Shown: positions 44,223 through 54,180 of the stretch, piece after piece | Layout: the number at the start of each line of letters is the position of its first letter | Position numbering within the stretch: the stretch's first letter is position 1 | Assembly (NCBI GenBank): GCA_964568075.1 | Contig: CAZMOM010000006.1 | Location: 1 to 64,000, forward strand | DNA length: 64,000 nucleotides | Direction: 5' to 3' | From: MnTg04 sp964568075 | GTDB taxonomy: Bacteria > Pseudomonadota > Gammaproteobacteria > Steroidobacterales > MnTg04 | Program-made: the position numbers and the translations under genes | Notes under the pieces: generated by a model | Databases searched by the model: none | What the model saw: the letters and a program-made list of their open reading frames with translations, nothing else | Told to the model about the DNA's origin: nothing

Positions 44223-44897
44223 ATGGATTCTGCACCTAGATTACTGACCACCCTGTTTTTGGCGGCCGTTATGGTTTCGGGTTGCAGTTTGCTGCCGAAT
44301 CGCGGGTCAGACGCTGAGTCGAGGGAGGTTCCGCCGGAGGAAACACCGGGCCAGGTTATTGATCCGGCCGTGGAACGACGTGATATCACGGTTCCGAAAA
44401 TTGATACGGAGAACTGGGAAATTGGGCTGTACGCCGGTGTTCTGAGCGTCGAGGATTTTGGCTCGCGTGCGATTTTTGGCACCCGCGCCGCCTATCATGT
44501 CAGCGAAGACTTTTTTCTCGAAGGCGCTTTCGCGATATCCAAAGTTGAGGACACATCGTTCAGGGACATCGGTCTGCCGATTTTCCCAAACGAGGAAGAA
44601 GACCTGAACTTCTACAGCTTTTCTCTTGGCTACAACTTTCTTCCCGGTGAAGTCTTCGTCGGGACACGCTGGGCGATGACCAGCAGCATGTATTTCATAT
44701 TTGGTGTCGGGAATACCGAATTTATCGGCGAGGACGATCTGACTTATAGCATCGGGTTCGGATTGCGCGTTCTACCGCGTGATTTCCTGACGTTCAGGAT
44801 CGAGGCCAAGGACAATATTTACGAAGCAGACTTGCTGGGTACCAACGAGTACAAGAACAACATGGAATTCAATCTCGGATTCAGTGTGTTCTTCTAA
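44223..44897 (+). CDS. Outer-membrane beta-barrel lipoprotein
   Basis: 224 aa; lipobox VSGC (Cys about 21). After a short acidic linker, amphipathic strands (WEIGLYAGVLSVEDFG, FGTRAAYHVSEDFFLEGAFA, NFYSFSLGYNFLPGEVFVGT) end in LGFSVFF. Resembles the barrel half of the preceding gene, perhaps by duplication. Nine bases apart. No known ligand. Confidence 0.75.
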   Translation: MDSAPRLLTTLFLAAVMVSGCSLLPNRGSDAESREVPPEETPGQVIDPAVERRDITVPKIDTENWEIGLYAGVLSVEDFGSRAIFGTRAAYHVSEDFFLEGAFAISKVEDTSFRDIGLPIFPNEEEDLNFYSFSLGYNFLPGEVFVGTRWAMTSSMYFIFGVGNTEFIGEDDLTYSIGFGLRVLPRDFLTFRIEAKDNIYEADLLGTNEYKNNMEFNLGFSVFF

Positions 44898-44909
44898 AGG
44901 AGACGATCG

Positions 44910-45407
44910 ATGCGCGCATGGAAAATTTTATTGATCGGCCTGGCTCTGGCGCCAATGATGACCGCCTCCGGTGTTATTGATCTGACCGGTCAGCCCGCAC
45001 CTGATTTCGCCCTCAAAAGTATCGGTGGCGAAAACCTCAGGCTAAGCGAATTCAGGGGCGAAGTCGTAATGATCAATTTCTGGGCGACCTGGTGCGGTCC
45101 TTGCCGACAGGAGATGCCTTTGCTCGATGAGCTGTATAGCCGATATCGGAAAGTTGGCTTCAACCTGCTTGGCGTAAATATCGATGACGATCAGCGTCGC
45201 GCGACAAAATTTGTGCGTAGCCTGGGCCTGCAGTTCCCGATTCTGCTCGATCAGCGCAAGGACGTCAGTCGTCTGTATGACATCGATGCGATGCCGGCGA
45301 CCCTGCTGATCGATCGCTCGGGCATCGTCCGCTATGTCCACGATGGATACCGATCGGGTTACGAACAAACTTATCTTGATGAAATTCGCGAGCTGCTGAA
45401 AGAGTGA
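44910..45407 (+). CDS. TlpA-family thiol-disulfide oxidoreductase
   Basis: 165 aa; signal peptide (ILLIGLALAPMMTASG), ribosome site AAAGGAG. Thioredoxin fold with active site WCGPC in INFWATWCGPCRQEMPLLDE and the cis-Pro in DAMPATLLID. Periplasmic; would reduce apo-cytochrome c cysteines or maintain thiols in the cytochrome and DUF4266 proteins next to it. Confidence 0.9.
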   Translation: MRAWKILLIGLALAPMMTASGVIDLTGQPAPDFALKSIGGENLRLSEFRGEVVMINFWATWCGPCRQEMPLLDELYSRYRKVGFNLLGVNIDDDQRRATKFVRSLGLQFPILLDQRKDVSRLYDIDAMPATLLIDRSGIVRYVHDGYRSGYEQTYLDEIRELLKE

Positions 45408-45411
45408 TCGG

Positions 45412-45630
45412 ATGACGAAAAAGCTGACATTTCTGTTGCTTGTTTTGCTGATTAGCGCATGCGCTCGTGAGCCGTGGGTGAAGCCTTACGAGCGTGAGGC
45501 GCTCAGTGATCCACTGATGTCATTCAGTCCGGACCCGTTGGCCGACGCCACCAGGAACCACGTTTTTGAGGTTCGTGAAGGAGCGCGTGGTGCGGGCCAG
45601 TGGCAAGGAGGTGGCTGTGGCTGTAACTAG
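45412..45630 (+). CDS. DUF4266 lipoprotein
   Basis: 72 aa; lipobox SAC (LLVLLISACARE). The body WVKPYEREALSDPLMSFSPD and the ending GARGAGQWQGGGCGCN, with the terminal GGGCGCN, are the DUF4266 hallmarks. Function unknown; the protein ends where the next, DUF3570, gene begins, and the two families are usually neighbours. The two terminal Cys could bind metal or a cofactor. Confidence 0.85.
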   Translation: MTKKLTFLLLVLLISACAREPWVKPYEREALSDPLMSFSPDPLADATRNHVFEVREGARGAGQWQGGGCGCN

Positions 45631-46771
45631 CACAACCAGCCTGCATGTCATATCGCTGCCCGCGATATTCCCGGCGGGATGGCTACACCGTGGCCTGCTG
45701 GTACTCGTCGCGCTGGTGGCGCCTGCCATCGGCAACCCGGGGCAGGCGGCAACCCTGCCCGAAGAAAGAGCCGACGCGCTTTATCACTACTACAGTGGCG
45801 GCGGCGTCGATGTGCAGGGACCTGCACTGCTGGTGCGCAAGAATTTTTCCGAAAAATATTCGTTCAGCGTGAACTACTATGTCGACAGCATAACCGGCGC
45901 TTCCATCGACGTGGTCACCAATGCCAGCGCCTATAGCGAGGATCGCACGCAAATCGGAATCGGTTTTGATTATCTCTACAGCGATTCGCTGATTCGAATC
46001 TCATATTCACAAAGCGACGAAAACGACTACGAGGCCAAGACGCTGAATGTCGGGCTCAGCCATGATTTCTTTGGCGGCATGAGCACGCTGGCAATGGGCT
46101 TTAGCCGCGGCGATGACACGGTCATGCGCGTGGACACGATGTTCGAAGACACAATCGATCGCTTCGGTTACCGCGTCGGTTGGACACAGGTCTTGTCTCC
46201 CACTTTTGTCGCAGCGCTCAACTACGAAGGCGTAACGGAAGAGGGGTTTTTGAACAACCCGTACCGCTCGGCACGCGTGCTTGGCGCCTCGGTTCAGGAA
46301 CGGTATCCGCGTACTCGCAGCAGCAACGCTATCGGTTTTCAGTCCAGCAAGTACTGGGGTGACCGCAGTTTTGTAACGCGCCTGGATTACCGGCTGTATG
46401 ACGATACCTGGGGAGTCACCGCCAACAATATCGAGCTCGTGCTGTCACGTCATTTCAGCGACCGGCTGGACATCGGGGTAAGCGGCCGTTTTTATACACA
46501 GAGCGGCGCCAATTTTTACAGCGACAACTTCGATCAGGAATATCTGTATATGGCGCGCGACAAAGAGTTGAGTAATTTCAACAGCGTCTCGATCGGCGGG
46601 CGTGTCAGTTTTGAGTTATTCAAGGATAAGGGCCGGTTCGCCCGCGGCAAACTGACCCTGATGTTCGACCGGATTCATTTTAGTTACGACGATTACAGCG
46701 ACATTGTCAGCGGCGATCTGTACGAGTTCGACGCCAATGTTATCCAGTTATTTTTCTCCGCCTGGTATTAG
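45605..46771 (+). CDS. DUF3570 outer-membrane protein
   Basis: About 388 aa from the GTG near 45617 or 45605 region; the frame is open from 45566 but that start is 65 bp inside DUF4266. A signal peptide (LHRGLLVLVALVAPAIGNPGQ) precedes a long barrel with DALYHYYSGGGVDVQGPALL and KYSFSVNYYVDSITGASIDV, the DUF3570 signature, ending VIQLFFSAWY. It overlaps the DUF4266 gene, which implies coupling. The DUF4266-DUF3570-TlpA set recurs with apbE in many genomes, suggesting an extracytoplasmic redox role. Confidence 0.82.
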   Translation, partial: KEVAVAVTSTTSLHVISLPAIFPAGWLHRGLLVLVALVAPAIGNPGQAATLPEERADALYHYYSGGGVDVQGPALLVRKNFSEKYSFSVNYYVDSITGASIDVVTNASAYSEDRTQIGIGFDYLYSDSLIRISYSQSDENDYEAKTLNVGLSHDFFGGMSTLAMGFSRGDDTVMRVDTMFEDTIDRFGYRVGWTQVLSPTFVAALNYEGVTEEGFLNNPYRSARVLGASVQERYPRTRSSNAIGFQSSKYWGDRSFVTRLDYRLYDDTWGVTANNIELVLSRHFSDRLDIGVSGRFYTQSGANFYSDNFDQEYLYMARDKELSNFNSVSIGGRVSFELFKDKGRFARGKLTLMFDRIHFSYDDYSDIVSGDLYEFDANVIQLFFSAWY

Positions 46772-46773
46772 TT

Positions 46774-47340
46774 ATGAACAGAAAAAACACATTGATGATG
46801 ACAATTTTTGGTCTCCTTATGGCGCTTTCCGCGGCACACACGTCGGCCCAGGGTCAGTTCGCGGCTGCCGGTACGAACGGGACGGCCGAGAAGTTCAAAA
46901 ATCTGGATGGCGATATTCAGACGCTAAAGCAGGAAGTTCTGGCGCTTAACCGCGATCTTTTTATTCTCGAAGAAGAATTACTTTTTCCGGCCAACACCCA
47001 GCTCGCGGTTTTTGTATCGATGGATGTTGGCACTTTTTTCGATCTGGACTCTGTTCAGATCAAGTTGGACGACAAGGACGTCTCCAACTACCTCTATACC
47101 GAACGCGAGGCAAAAGCGTTGTTGAGAGGGGGCGTACATCGCATATACCTCGGCAACCTGCGATCGGGCGAGCATGAGTTGATCGCAGTCTTTACCGGCA
47201 AGGGAACGCATAATCGCGATTACCGACGTGCGACCAGCGTGAATTTTAAAAAGGGTGTAGGCGCGAAATTTGTCGAACTGAAAATCAGTGACCGACAAAG
47301 CAAACTGCAGCCCGATTTTCTGGTGAGGGAATGGGAATAG
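46774..47340 (+). CDS. Hypothetical periplasmic protein of the TPR/ExbBD cluster
   Basis: 188 aa; signal peptide (IFGLLMALSAAHTSAQG). A coiled-coil stretch (IQTLKQEVLALNRDLFILEEELL) leads into a beta-sandwich-like domain (FVSMDVGTFFDLDSVQIKLD, GGVHRIYLGNLRSGEHELIA). No known family by eye; starts two bases after the DUF3570 stop and ends one base before the TPR gene, so clearly part of the operon. Confidence 0.75.
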   Translation: MNRKNTLMMTIFGLLMALSAAHTSAQGQFAAAGTNGTAEKFKNLDGDIQTLKQEVLALNRDLFILEEELLFPANTQLAVFVSMDVGTFFDLDSVQIKLDDKDVSNYLYTEREAKALLRGGVHRIYLGNLRSGEHELIAVFTGKGTHNRDYRRATSVNFKKGVGAKFVELKISDRQSKLQPDFLVREWE

Positions 47341-49206
47341 ATGAGACCCGGCTCTAACAGCGCGTTACTCGCTTTGATGCTGTGCCTTTTTGGGGTGGCA
47401 GCGGCCGGTGCGGGTGTGGATTCACTGGAAATCGGAAAGATCGAGGACCTGCCGTTCGGCGAGGTGCTGTTCTATTTTTATCAGGACGATTATTTCCCGG
47501 CGCTGACCCGGCTGATGGCGGCCGAAAAACGCGATCAGCTCGATGACCATGGCAACGATGCCGAGCTGTTGCGTGGCGGAATGATGCTTTCCTACGGTCT
47601 GCATCGCGAGGCCGGCGACATATTCAACCGGTTGCTCGATCGCGATGTACCGCAGTCGGTCAAGGACAGGGCCTGGTATTTTCTCGCGCGGGTTTGGTTC
47701 CAAAGAGGATATTACGAAAAGGCCGACATGGCCTTGTCCCGCATTGTCGCGCCGCTCCCGCAACCGATGGAAGACCGGCAGATGATGCTCAGGGCGCAGG
47801 TCATGATGGCGCGCGGCGACTTTAATTCTGCATCCAGGCTGCTGGATGACTGGAACAGCGATGGCGAATTTGCAAATTTTGCGCGCTTTAATCTGGGCGT
47901 AGCGCTGGTTCGACAGGGCAGGGTCAGCGAAGCGACCCATCTGCTCGATCAAATCGGAGGCTTGCGAACAACCAAACTCGAGATGCTGGGGTTGCGGGAC
48001 CGCGCGAACCTCGCGCTCGGTTTTGCGTTGATTCAGGATGGGCAGCCAGACCGGGCCAGAAAAGCGCTGGGCCGGGTCCGCTTGTCCGGTCCTTTTTCGA
48101 ACAAGGCTCTATTGGGTGCGGGCTGGGCCGACACGATATCCGAAAACTACCAGCGCGCGCTCGTCCCATGGGGCTCACTCGAGGGCCGCGATCTTCTCGA
48201 TCCGGCGGTGCTCGAGTCCATGCTCGCCATTCCGTATGCGCTTGGGAAATTACAGGCCAATCGTCGTGCTGCTGATGCCTATCTCAATGCGGTCCAGGCC
48301 TACGTTCGCGAGACGAAACACCTGGACCAGGCGATCGAACGCATGCGCGAGGGAACATACCTGCGTCAGTTGTTAAGTGACGACGAACTAACCGATCCGG
48401 GCTGGAGCTGGAGGTTGAAAACGATTCCGGACAACGACGACAGTCATTTTCTATACCTGCTGGTCGCCAGCCACCGCTTCCAGGAAGGCCTGAGAAATTA
48501 TCGGGATCTGCGTTTCCTGCAATACAACCTGCAACAGTGGCAACAGAGCCTGGTTGCGTTCGAAGATATGTTGGATACACGCGAATTGGCTTACGCACAG
48601 AAAGAGCCTGCCGTGGTCAGGGCGATAGATAATGTCGATCTCGAGCAGTATGAGCGGCGGCGACTCAAATTCCACGCGGCGCTTGCGGCGATCGAAAGTA
48701 ATCAAGACTTCCAGGGGCTCGCCAGCCAGGATGAACTGAGCCAGTACCGTCGTTTGCGTGCGGCGGGGAAAAAACTGGATCTGCTGCCTTATACAGACCA
48801 GACAAACGAGCTGCGCGAAAAATACCGGTTTTTGCTTGGCGTTCTGAACTGGCGTCTGGAGAGCCAGCACAAGGAACGGATGTGGCGGCAGAAGAAGTCA
48901 CTCAACGACATCGATGCCGCCATGCTTGAAGCCAGGCAACGGAGCACAAAGGTTTCCCAGGCGCGAACCATCATGCCGGGGAAATTTGTGGCGTACCGGC
49001 GGACGATCAATGATATGCGGCCGAAGGTTAAAAGATTGATAAAGCAAAGCTCGGCGCTGGCAGACCGTCAGCGGGAATACTTGCAGTTCCTGGCGATCGC
49101 CGAACTGGAAGCGCAAAAAGAGCGGTTGCATACCTACCAGGTGCAGGCGCGATTCGCATTGGCAACCATTTACGACCAGGCGACGACTCAGGAATTATCA
49201 CCATGA
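47341..49206 (+). CDS. Large periplasmic TPR-repeat protein 1
   Basis: 621 aa; signal peptide (LLALMLCLFGVAAAGAG). TPR-like helical pairs run through the first half (RAWYFLARVWFQRGYYEKAD, ARFNLGVALVRQGRVSEATH, LALGFALIQDGQPDRARKAL); the last 250 residues are a long helical coiled region. Scaffold for a periplasmic complex. Its stop overlaps the next ATG (ATGA). Confidence 0.85.
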   Translation: MRPGSNSALLALMLCLFGVAAAGAGVDSLEIGKIEDLPFGEVLFYFYQDDYFPALTRLMAAEKRDQLDDHGNDAELLRGGMMLSYGLHREAGDIFNRLLDRDVPQSVKDRAWYFLARVWFQRGYYEKADMALSRIVAPLPQPMEDRQMMLRAQVMMARGDFNSASRLLDDWNSDGEFANFARFNLGVALVRQGRVSEATHLLDQIGGLRTTKLEMLGLRDRANLALGFALIQDGQPDRARKALGRVRLSGPFSNKALLGAGWADTISENYQRALVPWGSLEGRDLLDPAVLESMLAIPYALGKLQANRRAADAYLNAVQAYVRETKHLDQAIERMREGTYLRQLLSDDELTDPGWSWRLKTIPDNDDSHFLYLLVASHRFQEGLRNYRDLRFLQYNLQQWQQSLVAFEDMLDTRELAYAQKEPAVVRAIDNVDLEQYERRRLKFHAALAAIESNQDFQGLASQDELSQYRRLRAAGKKLDLLPYTDQTNELREKYRFLLGVLNWRLESQHKERMWRQKKSLNDIDAAMLEARQRSTKVSQARTIMPGKFVAYRRTINDMRPKVKRLIKQSSALADRQREYLQFLAIAELEAQKERLHTYQVQARFALATIYDQATTQELSP

Positions 49207-51998
49207 GTGCCGCAGCCTGGATCATTATCGGTGGTTTGTCTCTCTGGCCGTTCGGCCACAAGGCCAACGACGCGGATGTGAAGACCATCGACAGTCTCGA
49301 TAAACAAAAACCGGTGCTCGTAGAAAGAGACGCACCTTCCGTCAGCGGGCAGAACGCGATCAACAGCTATCGCGAATTTCTGCGGCTGTATCCCGACGAT
49401 CCGAAGATGCGGGCCGAGGCCATGCGCAGGCTCGCCGATCTGCAGCTTGAGGCGGGCCAGCAACAGCTGATCGATGGCGATCTGGCGATGTTGCAGGGCG
49501 TCGAGTATCGCGAAGCAGTGCGGCTTTACGAAGCGCTGCTGAGACAGAATCCGGGTGACCCGAACAATGACAAGGTACTCTATCAACTCGCCCGCGCCTA
49601 TGAGAACACAGCGCAGACGGAAAAGGCGCTGGCCACCCTGGATAAACTGGTCCGCCAGTTCCCGGATTCGGTCTGGGCGGTTGAAGCGCAATTCCGGCGC
49701 GGTGAAATCCTGTTTGTCGGCAAACAATATTACCCCGCACAACTTGCGTACGCTCGGGTCGTCGCCAGCGGCGAAGAGTCCCGTTATTACGAGCAGTCTC
49801 TGTACAAGAGCGGCTGGTCATTGTTCAAACAAGGGGAATACGAAGACGGGCTGGACTCGTTTTTTGAATTACTGGACCGGCGCCTGATCGATAATCAGGG
49901 TGAATTGATACCCACCGAGTTCATGAGCCGGCCCGAACGTGAGTTGATCGACGATACGTTCCGGGTCAGCAGTATCAGTGTTTCCTATCTCGACGGGCCC
50001 GCTACTCTTGAACGCAGACTCGGCGGAGACAGTCCGCCCGTCTATGCATACCTGCTTTTCCAGAGTCTGGGTCATTTGTATCTGGAAAAAGAGCGCTACC
50101 AGGATGCCGCCGACAGCTATCGTTCATTTGCAAAACTTCAGCCTTTGCACGAGCTGGCGCCGGTCATGCGCACACGGGTAATCGACGCGTACGACCAGGG
50201 CGACTTTCCATCGCTGGTCCTCAAGGCCAAGATGGAGTTTGTCGACGACTACGATGTGGACAGCGCGTACTGGACACACCATCAATGGAATTCACGGATC
50301 GAGGTGACTGCGCTGCTGCAGGAACACCTGAACGATCTGGCGACTTATTACCACGCGGTTTCCCAGAAGTCCGCAGACCGGGAATCGTTTGCGCAGGCCG
50401 CCGGTTACTATCGCCGCCTGATCCGGGCGTTCCCCGAGGACCCGGCTACCGCCGAGGCCAATTTCCTGCTGGCTGAAACGCTATATGAATCCGGCCAGTT
50501 TGCTGAAGCCGCGCTTGAATACGAACGGGTCGCTTATTCCTATCCGTTTTCGCCGCGTTCGGCTGAAGCCGCTTATGCGGCGGTCTTGGCTTACCGTGCG
50601 CATGAGCCGAGCCTCGCAGGGGACGCTCGCGCCGAGTGGCATGTCAAGGGCATTGATTCGGCGCTCCGTTTCGCGGGTCGCTTCCCGAAACATACGGAAA
50701 GTATGGCTGTCCAGACCAAGGCCGCGGAGGATCTGTACGAACTGGGTGAATTTCAGGCCGCACTGGCTGCAGCTCAGCCCGTTCTGGGACATCCCGGCGT
50801 ATCCGACGAACTGAGCCGGGTAGCGTGGACGGTCGACGGCCACACAAATTTCGAACTGGAAAGCTTCGCGGCGGCTGAAGTCGCCTACCTTAACGTTCGT
50901 GATCTGACGCCGGCCGGTGACGACGCTTTGCCCGACCTCGAAGAGCGAATCGCCTCGACAATTTACAGACAGGGTGAGATGGAGCGCGATCAGGGCGACC
51001 TCGAAATGGCTGTGATGCATTTTGCCCGCGTTGGCAAGATGGCGCCTGGTGCGAAAATCGTCATGACCGCCGATTACGACGCGGCAGCAGCACTGCTGGC
51101 GATGGAGGACTGGCATCGGGCTGCGCCGGCGCTGGAAAAATTCCGCAGCAAATATCCGCAACACGAAGCGATCACAGATATCGGTCACAGCCTGGCGCAA
51201 ACGTATGAAAAGACCGGTCAGGCATTGGTCGCCGCTGTCGAGTATCAGCGCATCGCCGACGACGAAGCCGAGCCCGCCGCCATCAGGCGCGAAGCCCTGT
51301 GGCACACGGCAGAACTTTATGAGAGCCAGGAGGCGCTTACCGAGGCGGTCAAGGTCTGGAAGTCATTTATCGTGCGCCATCCAAGCCCGGTGGACGATTC
51401 AATGCAGCTGCGGGAAAAACTGGTTGCGTATTACGCGGACCAGGCTAACGAAAAAGAGCGTGTCACCTGGTTAAGGGCGATCATCAAAGCCGACGCAAAC
51501 GCGGGCGATACGCGCAGCGATTACAGCCGCACCGTGGCCGCAAACGCCACGATCGATCTGGCTCGGCCAAAACTCGCGTCATACAACGCGATCAAGTTAA
51601 AGGCTCCGCTAAAAGCCAGCCTGGCGAGGAAACAGAAATACATGGAACAGGCTCTGCAAGCGTACGCGGCCGCAGCCGACTATGGCATTGCGGAAGTTAC
51701 GACGGAAGCGACTTTTTATATCGCCGAAATCTACAACCAGCTCGGTCGCGACCTGATGGGGTCGGAACGGCCGGCCGAACTGACGGCGGAGGAACTCGAG
51801 CAATACGACATCCTGCTCGAGGAACAGGCCTATCCCTTCGAAGAGCAGGCGATTGAAATTCATCAGGCCAACACGGATCGCGCGGCTGAGGGCATTTACA
51901 ACGAATGGATACAAGCGAGTTTTAAGGCGCTGGCACGATTGTTGCCGGTACGGTACGCGAAGGCAGAGATCAGTGAAGACACCATCAACACAATGTAA
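49203..51998 (+). CDS. Large periplasmic TPR-repeat protein 2
   Basis: 931 aa; short hydrophobic N-terminus (AAWIIIGGLSLWPFG). At least eight TPR units are visible, e.g. NDKVLYQLARAYENTAQTEK, SLYKSGWSLFKQGEYEDGLD, AEANFLLAETLYESGQFAEA. Similar very long TPR proteins accompany AgmX/ExbB/ExbD-type motors in Myxococcus-like gliding or surface-transport clusters. It overlaps the preceding gene by four bases and the following one by 26. Confidence 0.85.
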   Translation: MSAAAWIIIGGLSLWPFGHKANDADVKTIDSLDKQKPVLVERDAPSVSGQNAINSYREFLRLYPDDPKMRAEAMRRLADLQLEAGQQQLIDGDLAMLQGVEYREAVRLYEALLRQNPGDPNNDKVLYQLARAYENTAQTEKALATLDKLVRQFPDSVWAVEAQFRRGEILFVGKQYYPAQLAYARVVASGEESRYYEQSLYKSGWSLFKQGEYEDGLDSFFELLDRRLIDNQGELIPTEFMSRPERELIDDTFRVSSISVSYLDGPATLERRLGGDSPPVYAYLLFQSLGHLYLEKERYQDAADSYRSFAKLQPLHELAPVMRTRVIDAYDQGDFPSLVLKAKMEFVDDYDVDSAYWTHHQWNSRIEVTALLQEHLNDLATYYHAVSQKSADRESFAQAAGYYRRLIRAFPEDPATAEANFLLAETLYESGQFAEAALEYERVAYSYPFSPRSAEAAYAAVLAYRAHEPSLAGDARAEWHVKGIDSALRFAGRFPKHTESMAVQTKAAEDLYELGEFQAALAAAQPVLGHPGVSDELSRVAWTVDGHTNFELESFAAAEVAYLNVRDLTPAGDDALPDLEERIASTIYRQGEMERDQGDLEMAVMHFARVGKMAPGAKIVMTADYDAAAALLAMEDWHRAAPALEKFRSKYPQHEAITDIGHSLAQTYEKTGQALVAAVEYQRIADDEAEPAAIRREALWHTAELYESQEALTEAVKVWKSFIVRHPSPVDDSMQLREKLVAYYADQANEKERVTWLRAIIKADANAGDTRSDYSRTVAANATIDLARPKLASYNAIKLKAPLKASLARKQKYMEQALQAYAAAADYGIAEVTTEATFYIAEIYNQLGRDLMGSERPAELTAEELEQYDILLEEQAYPFEEQAIEIHQANTDRAAEGIYNEWIQASFKALARLLPVRYAKAEISEDTINTM

Positions 51999-52575
51999 GG
52001 GCCTGCTTCTGGTCGTGCTGTCGTCGCTGATGCTGGGAGCATGTTCGACGTTGCCGCTGAGACTGGGTTCACGATCAGGAGATGCCGACAATCCGGCCGC
52101 TTACGACGAAGCTCTCGTTATGATGGAACTCGGCCATCTTGAAGCGGCTGAAGAGGCGATGTTGCGTCTGACCAAGCGGTACCGGCGCTCGGCCGGCCCG
52201 TGGATCAATCTTTCGATTATCTACTCACAGAATGAACGTTACGCAGAGTCGGAGACTGCTCTGCGTCGCGCGCTGGCAATCGATTCACGCAGTGCCGTCG
52301 CCTATAACCACCTGGGAATTTTGTTGCGCCGGGATGGACGCTTTGCAGAAGCGGAACGGGCCTATGAGCGAGCGATCAAACTGGATCCCGAGTATGCCCT
52401 GGCATATCTGAATTACGGTGTGCTGGCCGATCTGTATTTACACCAACCGGAGCGGGCTCTCCGGTATTTCGAGCGCTATCAGCAGCTGCATGGCGGTGAG
52501 GACAAGCAGGTCGGCCGCTGGATTATCGAGCTGAAGCGCCGGGTCGTCACCAAGACAGCGAAGGCATCGCCATGA
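51973..52575 (+). CDS. TPR lipoprotein
   Basis: 200 aa from GTG 51973, chosen because it gives KTPSTQCKGLLLVVLSSLML followed by the lipobox LGAC; the frame upstream to 51853 only duplicates the previous gene in another frame. Three TPR units (EALVMMELGHLEAAEEAMLR, PWINLSIIYSQNERYAESET, AYNHLGILLRRDGRFAEAER) follow. PilF-like in size, but its place with two giant TPR proteins suggests an outer-membrane pilot of this machine. Confidence 0.82.
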   Translation: MKTPSTQCKGLLLVVLSSLMLGACSTLPLRLGSRSGDADNPAAYDEALVMMELGHLEAAEEAMLRLTKRYRRSAGPWINLSIIYSQNERYAESETALRRALAIDSRSAVAYNHLGILLRRDGRFAEAERAYERAIKLDPEYALAYLNYGVLADLYLHQPERALRYFERYQQLHGGEDKQVGRWIIELKRRVVTKTAKASP

Positions 52576-52982
52576 ACAGGAAATTCATCATTACCTGCTT
52601 CTTGATGGCGACTGGTTTTTGGATCCCACCGTCGCTGGCACAGGATCCGGACGCCGCGGAAGACTTGCCCGCGTTCGACACATCACAGATCCCGGCAGAT
52701 GAAAGGGAAGATATCAACCCTGCCGTAGACACGAGCAGCTTTGGCGACGGGAGTGATGAAGGCGGCACGCTGACGACGACGATAGTGACCGGCAACGCCG
52801 AGTTGCCCCGGGTGCTCTATATCGTGCCTTGGAAAAAGGCCAGCCCGGGCGATTTAATAGGCAGGCCGGTGAACAGTTTACTTGACGATGTTCTGCAGCC
52901 GGTTGACCGCGGTGAGTTCCGGCGCCAGCTGCGTTACTACCATGCATTGAACCAAGATGAAGTGAGCAGTGAAAAGGATTGA
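52572..52982 (+). CDS. Hypothetical exported protein
   Basis: 136 aa; signal peptide (FIITCFLMATGFWIPPSLAQ). After an acidic, disordered stretch, the end carries LPRVLYIVPWKKASPGDLIG and RPVNSLLDDVLQPVDRGEFRR, which looks like a short conserved binding motif. Overlaps the TPR lipoprotein by four bases (ATGA) and precedes exbB. Function unknown. Confidence 0.7.
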   Translation: MNRKFIITCFLMATGFWIPPSLAQDPDAAEDLPAFDTSQIPADEREDINPAVDTSSFGDGSDEGGTLTTTIVTGNAELPRVLYIVPWKKASPGDLIGRPVNSLLDDVLQPVDRGEFRRQLRYYHALNQDEVSSEKD

Positions 52983-53023
52983 TTTGCTCGCTTCTTCGGT
53001 GACCACGAAAAGGAGATAGAAAA

Positions 53024-53674
53024 ATGGACGTTTACAGAACTATTGTTGGCTTTTTCCAGGAGGGCGGGTTCTTCATGTACCCGATCGTACTGGTCCTGGC
53101 GATGGGCATGGCGATTGCCATCGAACGCTGGGTGTACCTGACCCGGTCACGATCGGTCAATCGCCGCGTCTGGGGTCAATTACAGCCGTTGCTAAGCAAG
53201 GGCAAGTACCAGCAGGCCTATACCATCTGCAGCAAGTCGAAAGCCGCGGTGAGCAACATCCTGAGTTACGGTCTCGGGCGAATCAAAAATGCCCGTCGTC
53301 GGGACGATATTGAAAAGGCGATGGAAGAAAGTCTGATGGAAGTGATGCCGCGACTTGAAAAGCGCACTCACTACCTGGCAACTTTCGCCAATCTGGCCAC
53401 CTTGCTCGGTCTGCTCGGAACGATCATCGGTCTGATCAAGGCGTTTACCGCGGTTTCCGCAGCGAACCCCGCCGAAAAAGCCGACCTGCTGTCGGCCAGT
53501 ATCTCGGTCGCCATGAACACGACCGCGTTCGGCCTCATGGTCGCGATTCCATTGTTGTTGCTTCACGCCGTTTTACAGACCAAGACCACCGAACTGGTCG
53601 ATAGCCTGGAAATGGCGACCGTGAAGTTTCTCAACACGGTATCTGAAAGACCCGCAGAGGCCCCGGCGTCATGA
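53024..53674 (+). CDS. exbB: MotA/TolQ/ExbB-family proton-channel protein
   Basis: 216 aa; three membrane segments (MYPIVLVLAMGMAIAIERW; LATFANLATLLGLLGTIIGL; VAMNTTAFGLMVAIPLLLLH) with the conserved Thr/Pro pore residues in the second and third. Forms the inner-membrane stator with the two ExbD proteins that follow. Ribosome site AAAGGAG. Four-base overlap with the first exbD. Confidence 0.92.
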   Translation: MDVYRTIVGFFQEGGFFMYPIVLVLAMGMAIAIERWVYLTRSRSVNRRVWGQLQPLLSKGKYQQAYTICSKSKAAVSNILSYGLGRIKNARRRDDIEKAMEESLMEVMPRLEKRTHYLATFANLATLLGLLGTIIGLIKAFTAVSAANPAEKADLLSASISVAMNTTAFGLMVAIPLLLLHAVLQTKTTELVDSLEMATVKFLNTVSERPAEAPAS

Positions 53675-54168
53675 ATCGTCGCAGCCGCAGGAACCGTCAT
53701 CAGGACACCGCCGAGCTCAATGTCACCGCTTTCATGAACCTGATGGTGGTATTGGTGCCGTTCCTGTTGATTACCGCTGTGTTTTCCAGAATGGCCGTGC
53801 TTGAACTCAATCTGCCTGGCGAACTCGACGAGCCGACGAAGAAGCAGTTGACGCTGCAACTTGAGATTATCGTCCGCGAAGGGCGGATCGAAGTTGGCGA
53901 TCGCAACAATGGACGGGCCGCTGTTTTTGCCAACAAAGATGGCGAGTACAACCTGAAAGCGTTAAGCAATTACCTGCAACAGGTCAAGATTCGATATCCG
54001 GACAGGCTGGATGCTACCTTGCTGCTCGAACCCAATGTCTCCTATGACGCGCTGGTCCAGGTCATGGATACGATCCGGGTAGTGGAGCAGGTGCGGCGGG
54101 CACAAGTGGTGTGGGCCGAGTTATTCCCGGATATTGCTATCGGCGATGCGCCGCCGGCGGCGAGATAA
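53671..54168 (+). CDS. exbD: ExbD/TolR-family protein 1
   Basis: 165 aa; one membrane helix (ELNVTAFMNLMVVLVPFLLI) that has Asn where the proton-carrying Asp of ExbD normally sits (LNVTAFMNLMVVLV versus typical PLIDVVFLLL), and a periplasmic domain (LTLQLEIIVREGRIEVGD). The missing Asp suggests that this subunit is structural or that the second ExbD carries the proton. Confidence 0.85.
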   Translation: MNRRSRRNRHQDTAELNVTAFMNLMVVLVPFLLITAVFSRMAVLELNLPGELDEPTKKQLTLQLEIIVREGRIEVGDRNNGRAAVFANKDGEYNLKALSNYLQQVKIRYPDRLDATLLLEPNVSYDALVQVMDTIRVVEQVRRAQVVWAELFPDIAIGDAPPAAR

Positions 54169-54180
54169 AAGGAGTCCGCC